Part shown: piece by piece, positions 22,201 to 34,500 of the stretch | Layout of the letters: each line of letters begins with the position of its first letter | How positions within the stretch are numbered: the stretch's first letter is position 1 | DNA from: Mactromeris polynyma | Taxonomy: Eukaryota > Mollusca > Bivalvia > Venerida > Mactridae | Direction: 5' to 3' | DNA: 64,000 bases | NCBI GenBank assembly: GCA_032209605.1 | Contig: JASFXZ010000008.1 | Location: 3,224,001-3,288,000 of the forward strand | Notes under the pieces: model-generated | What the model saw: the letters and a program-made list of their open reading frames with translations, nothing else | Databases searched by the model: none | Told to the model about the DNA's origin: nothing | Program-made: the position numbers and the translations under genes

Positions 22201-23087
22201 TTAATAACGGTAATGACCACCTCTTGAGTTGACCACTGCAGTGCATCGCCGGCGCATAGAATTGACTAAGGTGTTGAGTTATGTCTGTGTAATATTGTCC
22301 CATTCCTGAATGAGCGCTTGACGAAGTTCGTTGACGTTAGCAGGTGGGTTGGGATGACGCCTCACTCGTCTGTCCAGAATATCACAGACGTGTTCGATTA
22401 GGTTGAGATCAGGACTGTTAGCGGGCCAGTCATCAATGAAATCAATTTGTTATAAGAAAATTTACAGTGTCTCTAGCTGTATGAGATGTGGCATTATCAT
22501 GCTGAAAATCGAGATGTTGGCGTTGTTATGGAACAGAGGAATGACGTGATGAGCGAGAATGTCATCGCGGTAACGTTGAGCATTTAAATTGCCATGAATG
22601 ACGACTAGTGGTGAACGATAACCATGGACAATGACTGCCCAAAGCATGACAGAACCCCAACCCCGAAACGATCTCGTTCAAGAACACAACAGTCAGCATA
22701 GCGTTCATTTCTCCTGACTCAGTCTTATGAAAAATTGCCAATTCGCAATAACACACAGTTGAATTTTCGACTTTCATATTAGCAAGTTTCATATTCAGCA
22801 TTTCGTTTGTTCTGAAGCCCAGGTGTGTTAGCAGCAGTAGCAGTTGCAGTTGGGAATCATTTGCGCAAATTCGTGTTCATGATATAGCAGTCTTGACTCC
22901 GCGTTGTAACACGCGGACGTCCACGACGTGGCAAGTCGTCGGTGTGTCCTGTCGTTCTAAATCGTGCACGAAGATTTCGTATCGCTCGAATATAACTCCC
23001 AACATGCCTTGCAACGTCTTCTGTCGACATACCAGCATCCAGCATGCCAATTGCACTTTCGCATAAATTATTGGGTATTCTTGGCAT
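22201..23087 (-). mobile_element. Decayed Tc1/mariner-like transposase
   Basis: On the minus strand the amino terminus (23087-22857) reads AIGMLDAGMSTEDVARHVG and RRGRPRVTTRSQD, the paired helix-turn-helix and GRPR-like hook of Tc1-type transposases. Further down, in other frames, come NGNLNAQRYRDDILAHHVIP (about 22605-22550), the DWPANSPDLN-type region (about 22425-22405, in a shifted frame) and the end VNSRGGHYRY before a stop at 22201. The length fits a full Tc1 transposase of about 300 codons with several frameshifts, so it is inactive. Clear terminal inverted repeats were not identified. It lies inside the gypsy-like pol remnant. Confidence 0.88.
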
Positions 23088-23675
23088 ACTAACAAAGCTA
23101 CAATGTAAATAACGCCAATTATTTTACAAATTTTGAAGCGTTTTCGTTCACTTGACAACAATGTCGGTAAGACAAGTATAACAAATTGAACGAATACCAC
23201 ACGGGACATGTTGAACAATTCATGCACGTGCAAATCTAGTTTCACGTTGTTGACGATTAACAGTGCAAACATAATCGCTAAAATTCATGAATCCTGATAA
23301 CACAGGTCAGGGCTAATATTACCTATCTACTTTCTTTACGCAATATTTCTTTAACACAACAAACACTATGTGCACAAATCGGAAATTTCTTTTTTGTACA
23401 GTGTAGAACAGTTGCTAGCAAACGGTACCGTATGAACATCGAAAAGTCCATGGTGTTCAAATCTTGTATTAGTTAGGAAGAAGGGTGATGGATTGTGTAT
23501 AAGCGTTGACTACAGAATGCTCAACAAACGAACCGTCAATGATTCTTGCATATTACCAATTATAGAGGAAGCGTTTAATTGCTGGAATGATGAAACACTT
23601 GTGTTGTTGACCTGAAATCAGAATATCATTAAGTAAAATTATAATAAAAACATTAAGAATGTACTGCTTTTAAAA

Positions 23676-24520
23676 ATAATTTATTAACAAAAGAGAGATT
23701 AAATTGTTTATGGGAACGCCACATGCACAAGGTAATGTATTCCCACACAGACCCCCGAGAAAAACAACAGTCTACAAAACACTAGGCACTGAGTAGGTGC
23801 AAGAGTAAACATGTATGGGAAAATTGAGTAGGGAATATATGTGCAAGAGTAAACATGTATGGGAATACGGAGTAGGGAATATATGTGCAAGAGTAAACAT
23901 GTATGGGAAAATTGAGTAGGGAATATATGTGCAAGGGTAAACATGTATGGGAAAATTGAGTAGGGAATATATGTGCAAGGGTAAACATGTATGGGAAAAT
24001 TGAGTAGGGAATATATGTGCAAGGGTAAACATGTATGGGAATAAGGAGTAGGGAATATATGTGCAAGAGTAAACATGTATGGGAATACGGAGTAGGGAAT
24101 ATATGTGCAAGAGTAAACATGTATGGGAATACGGAGTAGGGAATATATGTGCAAGGGTAAACATGTATGGGAAAATTGAGTAGGGAATATATGTGCAAGG
24201 GTAAACGTGTATGGGAAAATTGAGTAGGGAATATATGTGCAAGGGTGAACATGTATGGGAATAAGGAGTAGGGAATATATGTGCAAGGGTGAACATGTAT
24301 GGGAATAAGGAGTAGGGAATATATGTGCAAGGGTAAACATGTATGGGAATAAGGAGTAGGGAATATATGTGCAAGGGTAAACATGTATGGGAATACGGAG
24401 TAGGGAATATATGTGCAAGGGTAAACATGTATGGGAATACGGAGTAGGGAATATATGTGCAAGAGTAAACATGTATGGGAATACGGAGTAGGGAATATAT
24501 GTGCAAGGGTAAACATGTAT
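23676..24520. repeat. Minisatellite with 44-bp unit (about 16-17 copies) and its leader
   Basis: From about 23791 the unit GAGTAGGGAATATATGTGCA + AGGGTAAACATGTATGGGAA + TAAG repeats with a 44-bp period and few variants (TACG, AAATTG). The preceding 115 bp (TTTATTAACAAAAGAGAGATT to GCACTGAGTAGGTGCAAGAG) also occur, diverged, at 25186-25360 beside a single unit. Because 44 is not a multiple of three and the unit has no stop on the minus strand, all three minus frames stay open for about 250 codons. That is an arithmetic effect, not evidence of a gene. Confidence 0.9.
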
Positions 24521-25185
24521 TGCGAACCACAGGGAGATCAAAGCAATCCAATAATATGTTACCTGTTACTTTTTGTTTTTCTTGAAGCGTTGTTCGCTGC
24601 CGTCCTTTTAATTGTCCTTTCCGACACCCCCGTCATAAAAGTCATTGCAGTTCTTTTTCTTGGCCAAGACAACGGAATCACAATCTGCTTCATAGAAGGT
24701 ACACAGAAGTCGTGAACGTTTGAAACAATGTCTCTGTTTTGCTGGGACAACATGAAACACTTTTCAATATTTCTTGCAAAAATAGTTTTATGTTTACACA
24801 TATTTATCTAGTTGCTGCGATATGCCCACACATATTTCGTTTATAGCATGATACTTTCGCGCTAAAAAAGCATGATTATCAGGATTCGAACCCAGTTAGT
24901 CTGCGTTGAGATCCTGATGCGCATCCATTACGCTATGTAATAAACATGTTGGTTTTACATCTCTACATTTATATATTCTTTTTCTGATACAAACAATGAC
25001 GTCTTGTCAATGTTATTGTGCCTTCAGATCTTGGCAGCACTATATAGCCATATCTAATTGCAGCATACTAAAAATGTCTGCGGATTACTCAGCTCTTTTG
25101 TTAAGTGTATTTATTTCCAAAAAAGTTTTCGGAATTGCACTTCAAATTCCAATATTGGTCAACACAGGGCTCCTATAGTTAAAAA
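24521..25185. other. Intergenic, one tRNA-like relic, no gene seen
   Basis: No conserved ORF. The only structured element is the tRNA-like sequence at 24873-24948. Confidence 0.5.
24873..24948 (-). pseudogene. tRNA-Arg-like relic
   Basis: On the minus strand TAGCGTAATGGATGCGCATC (A box, D arm like tRNA-Arg) is followed by a T arm and B box (CTGGGTTCGAATCCTG). The anticodon arm contains TCT, but its stem does not close and the acceptor strands pair poorly. It is best read as a tRNA pseudogene or SINE head rather than a working gene. Confidence 0.6.
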
Positions 25186-25360
25186 ATATATTATTGATTT
25201 ATTAATAAAGAGAGACTAAGTTATTACATGTCAGGGGACACTATATGCCATATACATAAGACAATGCCTCCCCACAAAGGCCCCAGGGAAACAACAGCAG
25301 CTTACGAAATATAAGGTACCGAGGAGGTGCAAGAGTAAACATAAATGGGAATGGGTAAGT
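25186..25360. repeat. Diverged single-unit copy of the 44-bp-repeat leader
   Basis: ATTGATTTATTAATAAAGAGAGACTAA to GAGGAGGTGCAAGAGTAAACATAAATGGGAATGG matches the leader and one unit of the array at 23676-24520. Shared wording includes CCCACAxAGxCCCC, AAACAACAG and GTGCAAGAGTAAACAT. It ends about 200 bp before the MAN1 start codon. Confidence 0.75.
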
Positions 25361-25534
25361 GTATATAGTTATAACAGGACATGGCAGAAATATATACAGG
25401 CATTGTAATATAGTTTACATTTGATCGTATTATAATTATTGATAAAAACTCCAGATTCATATTTAAATGCTGTTTGCTTCTGTTTTTTCGCTTTTTGTGA
25501 AATACTCCTTTTCGTGACATTGTGTGCATTCTTT

Positions 25535-25566
25535 TCACTTCCTGTCGGTGCGAGCAAAATGGCGGA
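25535..25566 (+). promoter_or_regulatory. Likely MAN1 transcription-start region: ETS and YY1 motifs
   Basis: An ETS-type site (CACTTCCTG, about 25536-25544) is followed by CAAAATGGCGGAC, which is both the start codon context and a YY1 consensus. This pairing is typical of TATA-less housekeeping promoters with very short 5' UTRs. Inference from motifs only. Confidence 0.45.
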
Positions 25567-28500
25567 CAAGTTGAACGACGAGGATATTGTTAACGAGTTA
25601 AAACGGTTTGGCGAAACAGTTAAGGTTCCAATCGATAGAAAAAGACGACCTATACTGATAAAAAAGCTCAATCATTACTATGCCAAAGAAAATCCTCCAT
25701 TAAAGCGCGGGAAGAGTGGAAGTCGGCAAGCTAAATCACAACACAAACCGGCCGAGTTCAGTGATGACAGTCAAGACGACAGCGAATTCGAAAGTAGAAG
25801 AACAAGAAAATTAACTTCCGGCAGAAATTCAACGGCTAATAATTCAGCCACGCGAATTCCGCCTCGAAAACAGAGAAACAGAAGTCATGACAATGGTGCT
25901 ACTGGCAGCAATTTGAGCAGAAGTTCGCTTCGCTCTCGCAGTTCAACTGCAAAAAGTAAGACAAGTAACACTAGACAAGTGGAAATATATCCCAATGAGT
26001 TTTCTGACAATGACACTGCAGAAGACAGTGTATATGAAGTAGAAGAACAGTCTATTGGGATAAATACTACTATGAACTATGAAGACGACGATGAAGATGA
26101 TGACGAGGATAGTACAGCTGAACAAGTGGTTTATCCGAAAACATCCACTAGGTTGTCGACTCCAAATAATAAAGTGATAGATAGCAATATTTCTACAATA
26201 AGTCCGCCCACTTACAGCGGCCGTGGAAATATCAATAGAAAAGCAGGAACGAAAGTGAATGGAAGTGAACATTTTATCTCTAAAACTATACTCACAGTAA
26301 TGGGAATATTCTTTGTCATACTTGCTGTCGGCTATGTTTATGTAAAAAGAGACTTATTCTTACCAAGACAGGCAGCAGATTTTCAAAGAGGTAATGTGGT
26401 GGAATCAATTGATGTATTAATCCTTGATTAGTATTACAGCTGCAGCACTATTTTTTGTCGCAAGTTTTACTTGTCTTTTTTTTCTAGACGAGAATTAATT
26501 TAATGTTCCTTGAGGGGATGATGACTTGATCAACTCGTCCAAAGAGTTTCCATCATGATCTTTCTTTCAGCTTAGTGATCAGAAACTCTAAATATTTCAG
26601 CAATCTGCCATAATTTGTACTAAAGCCATTTACATTTGATTTTTGATAGTTCAAATGATTATGCTTTATCATAAATTTGTAATCCATATACACTATTGAT
26701 TTTCATATCTACCCAATATCTACATGTAGTAAGTGAAATTTTACTTTTGCTACTAGGGACAGGGTTTTCCCTAGGATTTTCAACTAGGGTTTTTTGGACC
26801 CTAGTGTTCGACAAGTTGGAGGTCCTTAGTAAATTTGAAGGGTTCCAGATATCCAGTTTATACTGGGCAAAAGTTTATTTTAGGGGTCCCAGGGATGCTC
26901 AGTAAGTCGAAAATGGAAAACTCGAGATTTCTGTGTGAGAGAAATCCCTGAGGGATACATCCAAATAAGAGCTATAAAAACAACTGAAAAGGTCACTGAC
27001 ATTGTTTGTAGACCCCGGAAAAATGAGCATTAGCTGTGATTTCAACAACACAAGTTCACTTTTAATTTTCATATTATGAGTGTCATTGAGAGATAACAAA
27101 GTAATGCAGGGTATACAGTTGATAATTCGTAATCGTGTGATAAATGTTGAGTGGGTCTTATTGTTGAAATATATAGATTCATTAAATGTTGTCCTGATAA
27201 ACCAGCTGATTAGTTTTAGGCCTGGGAGACAAATGTATGTTTAGGTAACTTGAGTATGACCAAGTTTTTTAATTACAAGCTAAGTTTTCATGGTAGATAG
27301 TCGATTCACAGGGTTTCCACTTGGTACGGAATCTCAGTGGGCATTTTGATCATTTTTGACTGGAATTTACCGTTTTATAGCCAAAATCCTTATAATTTAG
27401 AGAAAAAATTGACCCTTCAGTCAGAATCATAAGGGTCAAAATGTGGCCTTTTCGAAATTCAAGGGGTCAAAGGGTCAAGTTCAGGGTAGATTGGAACATC
27501 AAAACATAGCAAAGCACCTTGTGAACATGCTAGAAGCCACATTTGACACCCACTCATCATGAAAATCATTCAGAATGTTTGTCTTGATAAACTCCAGGTA
27601 TTATTTGAAACTGGGTCACTAAGGGTCACAACTAGGTCATTAGGTCATGTAAAAACCTTGTGAACAGTATAGAAACCACTAACTTAGCACTTAATGCCAC
27701 ATTTGATACTTAATCATCATGAATGTTATTCAGAATGTTTTCTTGATGAACTCTTGGTCAAGTTTTAAACTGTGTCAGTTGATGTCAAAAACTAGGTTAC
27801 TAGGTCAAATAATAGAAAAATCTTGTGAACACTCTAGGAGCCACATTTTGCATAAGATCATCATGAAAATTGGTCACGATGTTTTTCTTGATAAAGTTAA
27901 GGTCATGTGAGCAGGATAGAGCCACCTTGATAATTGTTAGCCAGGTGACGGTTAAACCGAGACATTATACTTGTAATCAATTTTTTTTTAATTTTCAGAT
28001 CACAAGACATTCGTTGATGGTGTGAGTATTTATTCATTTATCATGTGTTACCACATAAGTCAGGACTCGAGAAATCGGCTAGCCCGACGTTCAGGACTAG
28101 TCTAAAATAGTTTCGGGCTATCGGCCAGTAAAATTAAGTAAGTCCTGGGCTAGTCTAAATTTGGAGCCTATTCAAATCGGACAAGTGACAAATTAACAGA
28201 CCAATTAACAGATTTCGCTCATGCTTATCTTATCAGATGTTGGATCAGGCCCCATGTCAACAATTTGGCGTGTAGCAAGCACCGCCCATCGCCTACTTGA
28301 CCATAACGGTCGTATGTCACAGTATCCAATCGGAGCGCTCGGAACATTTTATCCGGCTAATCAAATTTCTTGGAGTAAACGTACTTTCGAATACTACCGA
28401 AATACCTGTAAATTTTACATAGAAAAATCAACACATAAAGGCTATACTAAACCTGTCAATTAGTCCATTGCTCAAGACCAAGTGTTGTATCATATGATAT

Positions 28501-31500
28501 TGTCAAAATAACTGATTAAGGCAGCTAACCAATATTATATGAGTGTATTAGGCGTAGTTGATTTTAATTTAATAGATTCAGTATCGCTTGTGCGTAATTT
28601 TGTAATTACGAACTTTATCCAATGTGACAAGGTTCATGTCTTCTTTGAATACGCGTAGTTTCCTCGTGCATTAAATTAAAGAATTTTCTTATCACACACG
28701 CAAGAAAATAAAAGGCAAAACACAGACGCACACATTTACACACAGCTTTCAGTCTATAAATAAATACTCGGCACAGTAACACGAATCTGCGCATGGCATG
28801 ACATCATTAATGCAGTGATGACGCATTATTGACGGCTATTAACAGGAATATTGCTCAAAAACATTCGAAGAGCAAATTTTAGGAATGTGTTAATAAGGAT
28901 TACATATGAAACTAAGTACGTGTTTACACACTTTGATCGTCACATTCAGAACATAAGTTTTGAACACAGTTAAATTATTCGATGTTTTTGGCTAGTTTCA
29001 TTCATTCAGTGAGTGTTTATTGACATGGCGACCTTTCAAGCAAATATAAAAGCGGGCGATTCTGCACAAACATAACATCTCGCATGTTTCTTCCCGGGAC
29101 GTCGATATGTAAAATCTTGCCGATCACAAACATGGTGCGTCGCTTAGCAACGACGTTACATGAACTCGATTCTTGTAGAGATTGTGACGGTTAAGTATAA
29201 TTTCGACGCGTGTTAAATCGGACAGAATATGTTATTAAAACAGTTATTATTAATTAAGTTCTCATAACAACCAATTTTGTTGTACTTTGATGGTTGTTGA
29301 ACAACAATAATTAATACATATTAGATAATACCACGGACATATAATCATGTCTGTGATATTATCTAATAAAATTTAATGAACAATGAGGTAATGTAAAGAC
29401 ATATAACTTTGGACGACCAGTTTCAAAATTCGGGCTAGTCTATTTTCAAGTATCACTAGTCCGGGACAAGTGACTTTCATAAAAATTTCTCGAGCACTGC
29501 ATTTGAGAAACTAAACACATTTGATTTTCTCTTCCTCACCAATATTGTACATTCCAGGGTTTATTTTCAGTTGTTTTTATAGCCGTTGATTGGCTATACA
29601 GTGGAATCCCCCAAAACCGGAACCTCAGTAAACCGGAATTCCCTCTAAACCGAACAATTTGCGTGGTCCCGATTTTTTCTGTTCTATTTTCATTGTGTAA
29701 AAACCTCTGTAAACCGGAAGATTTCCATTATTTCTAAACAATTTCAACAGTAATTTACCCCTCTAAACCGAACAGCAATTTATGACACCTAAAGTGTTTA
29801 GACAATAAATGTGTTAACACGGCGTTTTCACACCTTATCCTAATCTGTTAAGACTTCAATCAGCAGTAGCTAAACGTTTGTTTACTTTATGACGGTGCGC
29901 GGGTAAATAGGTACAGTGTGATAATCGCAATTATTAACGACAGAAGAAAGTGACAGTTTGCAAACATCATTAACAACTTTTAATTGTCGACTATACACAT
30001 CAATCGATGTTTTCAATAATTTATTTAATGATGAATGCTACAGTAGGTGACTGTTCAATTGATCTTTTGTTAAAAGAATCAAATTATCATTCTAGTTAAT
30101 GAGCGTATTAGCAGAGTAAAGACGAGTGCAGGTATTGTTGTTTAAACTAACAATAATGTGGAACAATTTTGTTGTTTTATCAATCAGTTTCTGTCAGATT
30201 GATTTTATCATTTACACAATCAACATGTCTACGTCTCCGAAGAATAGAATTGTCACTTGATGACAAAATTAAATTGATCAATGAGTCGGAGTCTGTTCCG
30301 AAAACGACAATCATGGTAAAGTGCAAAGTTTGGGATTGGCAAATCAACTGTTTCTGACATCCTGAAGTTAATGCATTTCCTAAAACCCCTCTAAACCGGA
30401 AACCCCTCTAAACCGACCTTTTTATCCGGTCCGGACGAGGTTCGGTTTAGAGGGGTTCCACTGTATTAACAAAGACAAAAAGTATATATTTTCCCACTAT
30501 GAATGTAAAAAAATCCTAATAAATGTGAAGAAAAAGTTTGTATGTTTCAATATAAGCCAAACATTGACAAAATTAGAGGCTTTTCTCTCTCAGGCAGTTT
30601 ATATATATACATAGCAATTGTTGATTAATTAATCTCTACATCCTTTAATTCCTAAAATGCTGTATTTCTAGACTTTTTCCCAATTTTAAGATTAACGCGC
30701 ACAAATTCCCAATTTTAAGGGTTTGGGTCTTTTATGATATATATAGCCGATAAAAAACTGCATTTGTACGTTCTATTTCTTTCTGTGTTGTGTATTTGTT
30801 ATGTTTTCTTTCAACTATTCTTACTATTTTCAGGAGAATAATTATACCAAAGAACAAGTTGATCAAGCATTGCCTATAGTAAAGAAACTTCATGTAGCGT
30901 TAGCAAAATTAAAGGGTTAGTAAAATAATGTATAATGTTGCTTGTTTTGTGGAATGACAATTATGAATATGATTCAACAGATAGACTGACCATTGGCATT
31001 GATGGTTGTAAATCTCTATCTGTTTTACACCCAGGTGTGTGACTGACTATACACAAGGCACATAATTCAGTGTAGAAGTTCTTGGAACGATTTGTGAAAT
31101 TGCAGGGGTTCCATTTGACCCTGGAGTTGACCCTTTGACCCCTTAAACTTTGAAAAGGCCTCATTTTTACCTTAGGATTCTGGCTGTAGGGTAAAATTTT
31201 CTCTAAATAAGTAAATTATAGGTAATATGGTTATAAAATGATAAAGTGCGGTCAAAGTATATCAAAATGACCCTTGAGATTCAGCACCTAGTGGAACCCC
31301 TGATGGAACTGAGTGGATTTATTGCAATTATAAACTCCATTGAAAAAACATACTGACGGTATGAACTTGATGTAAGTTCAGAACAAAATGGTGGTCACTA
31401 TAGCATTAAACTTTGATAAGAGACCATCAGTTAAAACTGTTGTAATGTGATGGCTTGTTCTGGTTCTCTAACCAGTACTTGCTCCTAATTCAAGTTTCTA

Positions 31501-34500
31501 CAAGGCCAGTATTGAATTTGCAACTTTCAAATCCAGATTCAGGTGCTCTGTACCCCTCAACCGTTATGTACCCGCACCCCTGGATCATTATGTCCCTTTC
31601 ACCTCTGGACCATTATGTCACCGCACCTACTCAATCCTTATGTCCCCTAGCCCCTGGACCATTATTTCCCCGCATCTGATCAACCCTTATGTCCCCTCAC
31701 CCCTGGACCATAATGTCACCGCATCTGATCAACCCTTATGTCCCCTCACCCCTGGACCATTATGTCATCGCACCTACTCAACCCTTATGTCCCCTCACCC
31801 CTGGACCATTATGTCACTGCACCTACTCAACCCTTATGTCCCCTCACCCCTGGACCATTATGTCACTGCATCTACTCAAACCTTATGTCCCCGCACCCCT
31901 GGACCGTTATGTCACCGCATCTACTCAACCCTTATGTCCCCTCACCCCTGGACCGTTATGTCACTGCACCTACTCGACCCTTATGTCCCCTCACTCCTGG
32001 ACCATTATGTCATCGCACCTACTCAACCCTTATGTCCCCTCACCCCTGGACCGTTATGTCACCGCATCTACTCAACCTTTATGTACCCACACCCCTGGAC
32101 CATTATGTCACCGCAGCTACTCGACCGTTATGTCCCCTCAACCCTGGACCGTTATGTCACCGCACCTACTCGAACGTCATGTCTCAGCACCCCTGGACCA
32201 TTATGTCACCGCAGCTACTCGAACGTTATGTCCCCTCACCCCTGGACCATTATGTCACCGCAGCTACTCGACCGTTATGTCCCCTCACCCCTGGACCATT
32301 ATGTCGCCGCAGCTACACGACCGTTATGTCCCCGCACCCCTGGACCATTATGTCACCGCAGCTACTCGACCGTTATGTCCCCTCACCCCTGGACCATTAT
32401 GTCACCACACCTACGCGACCGTTATGTCCCCTCACCCCTGGACCGTTATGTCACCGCACCTACTCGACCGTTATGTCTCCGCACCTACTCGACCATTATG
32501 TCTCCGTATGAAAATGCAGTATTGCTATTGTTGAAAGTTAGCTGTATTGTTGATGTCTTTCACTGTATTGAATTATTTGGTATTTTAGGACAATATGAAC
32601 TTGGTGAGATAGATGAAGCTGATGTACAAATGTCTAGAGAGAAAGCCTTAGGAGTTATCAATGTTGATAAAGGAACTAAAAAAGTATGTATCTTTTATGT
32701 GTTCAAAGTTATCTAACCAGTGTTTTCCAGAGTCTTTTTTTCTTACAGTTGTGTAAAAAAGACCAACAACTTTATTTAATGATGGTAAATTAATTTTGCC
32801 TGAAAACATTTATTTCCTGTACATACATAAAAAAGTTTGGTTGGTATGTAAGGATATTTACCCACGTTTAGTAGAATGCTGTAGGGGCATGAAGTTTTAA
32901 CCCTGTCCATCTATGCATCTGTCGGTGCGAAATGAATGTGTCTCCAATCAATAACTGTTGGAAGGCTAAATGAGTTTAATTCATATTGGGCACATAAGCA
33001 TAGGATAATAACATGCAGGTCAAATTCGATTTCTGTTACAATCCACCAATATTTGTAGGAGTTATGTACCTTTTTTGACTTAAAAAATTAGTTACCAATT
33101 AATAACGCTTAAAATGTCCATAGTGGGGACATCCGTGTTCAACTTGTATATATTTTTATTCATTTGTATGATAACAGAGATCACTTTGAATAGCTTGTAG
33201 CCAACTGAGTGACGTCATTTTGTAAAGCTCTCAACGTCCAATCTAGAGAAAAACCTCCAAAGTCATTTTGTCCTCCACAAATGATTCCTGTGAGGAATTG
33301 CTTGATGGATGAATAGATTGGTACACGTTGGTAATCCTGCAATGTGATTGGTACGCGTTGGTAACCCCGCAATGTGATTGGTACGCGTTGGTAACCCCGC
33401 AATGTAATTGGTACGCGTTGGTAACCCCGCAATGTGATTGGTACGCGTTGGTAACCCCGCAATGTGATTGGTACGCGTTGGTAACCCCGCAATGTAATTG
33501 GTACACGTTGGTAACCCCGCAATGTGATTGGTACGCGTTGGTAACCCCGCAATGTGATTGGTACACGTTGGTAACCCCGCAATGTGATTGGTACACATAG
33601 GTAACCCCGCAATGTGATGGGTACGCGTTGGTAACCCCGCGATGTGATTGGTACGCGTTGGTAACCCCGCAATGTGATTGGTACACGTTGGTAACCCCGC
33701 GATGTGATTGGTACACGTTGGTAACCCAGCGATGTGATTGGTACACGTAGGTAACCCTGCAATGTGATTGGTACACGTTGGTAACCCCGCGATGTGATTG
33801 GTACACGTTGGTAACCCCGCGATGTGATTGGTACGCGTAGGTAACCCTGCAATGTGATTGGTACACGTTGGTAACCCCGCAATGTAATTGGTACACGTTG
33901 GTAACACTGCGATGTGATTGGTACACTTTGGTAACCCCGCGATGTGATTGGTACACGTAGGTAACCCTGCAATGTGATTGGTACACGTTGGTAACCCTGC
34001 AATGTGATTGGTACACGTTGGTAACCCCGCGATGTGATTGGTACACGTAGGTAACCCTGCAATGTGATTGGTACACGTTGGTAACCCCGCGATGTGATTG
34101 GTACACGTTGGTTACCCCGCGATGTGATTGGTACAAGTAGGTAACCCTGCAATGTGATTGGTACGCGTTGGTAACCCTGCAATGTGATTGGTACTCGTTG
34201 GTAACCCCGCAATGTGATTGGTACACGTTGGTAACCCTGCAATGTGGGTTAGGTCAACTGACTGCAGTATGTAACTGAAATAATTTTGAATAACAGTTTA
34301 AAACTCAAACCCAACAATTTGCATGACTGATATTGTGTTATGAATATTGCAGATGACAGACATGGACATGATGGATTTATGCTTTAGGTTGATCATCAGA
34401 TTTCAGGACTGGAACATACTGTAAGTTTGCAATGTATTCATTTCATTTGCCATCCTTCACGTTCTCTCTGGTCTTACGACTAGTGACAAGTGATTCTGTA

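Larger units (their letters stand above)
20215..23606 (+). mobile_element. Ty3/gypsy-like LTR-retrotransposon pol remnant, broken and interrupted
   Basis: Plus-strand pol fragments appear in order. An aspartic protease at about 20215-20385 has the active-site wording AILDTGSCVSTIS. A later protease part near 20785 reads NTPLLIGTN. A linker at about 21100-21345 reads SSQAIICEMQPVKIV and QSEREELNNLLLK. A pre-RT segment near 21960-22010 reads PHRRIAPHMIDEVREHI. The start of reverse transcriptase at about 23440-23600 reads LVRKKGDGLCISVDYRMLNKRT. Frameshifts and stops occur throughout. No LTRs, gag, RNase H or integrase could be seen. Three other elements are inserted into it. Family assignment rests on the protease and RT wording. 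Confidence 0.8.

Noticed and set aside
23708..24551. Three overlapping minus-strand ORFs of 244-277 codons
   Set aside because: They are frames through the 44-bp tandem repeat. The unit has no stop on that strand and is not a multiple of three, so all frames stay open.
24873..24948. Functional tRNA-Arg gene
   Set aside because: A and B boxes are present, but the anticodon and acceptor stems do not pair well enough.
25439..25558. Amino-terminal extension of MAN1 by 40 codons
   Set aside because: The upstream ATG would add a hydrophobic Phe-rich segment not known in MAN1. The second ATG has ETS/YY1 promoter motifs immediately upstream and starts directly before the LEM domain.
31640..32716. 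Plus-strand ORFs of 257-358 codons
   Set aside because: Frames through the 49-bp minisatellite. The longest runs by chance into the true MAN1 exon at 32589-32683 and would give a false fusion protein.
33181..34242. Minus-strand ORFs of 214-353 codons with a ten-residue repeat
   Set aside because: Frames through the 30-bp minisatellite in a MAN1 intron; no start context, splice signals or known protein.
33316..34246. CRISPR-like regular array
   Set aside because: The 30-bp units are contiguous with no unique spacers, and the genome is eukaryotic. The same holds for the other arrays.
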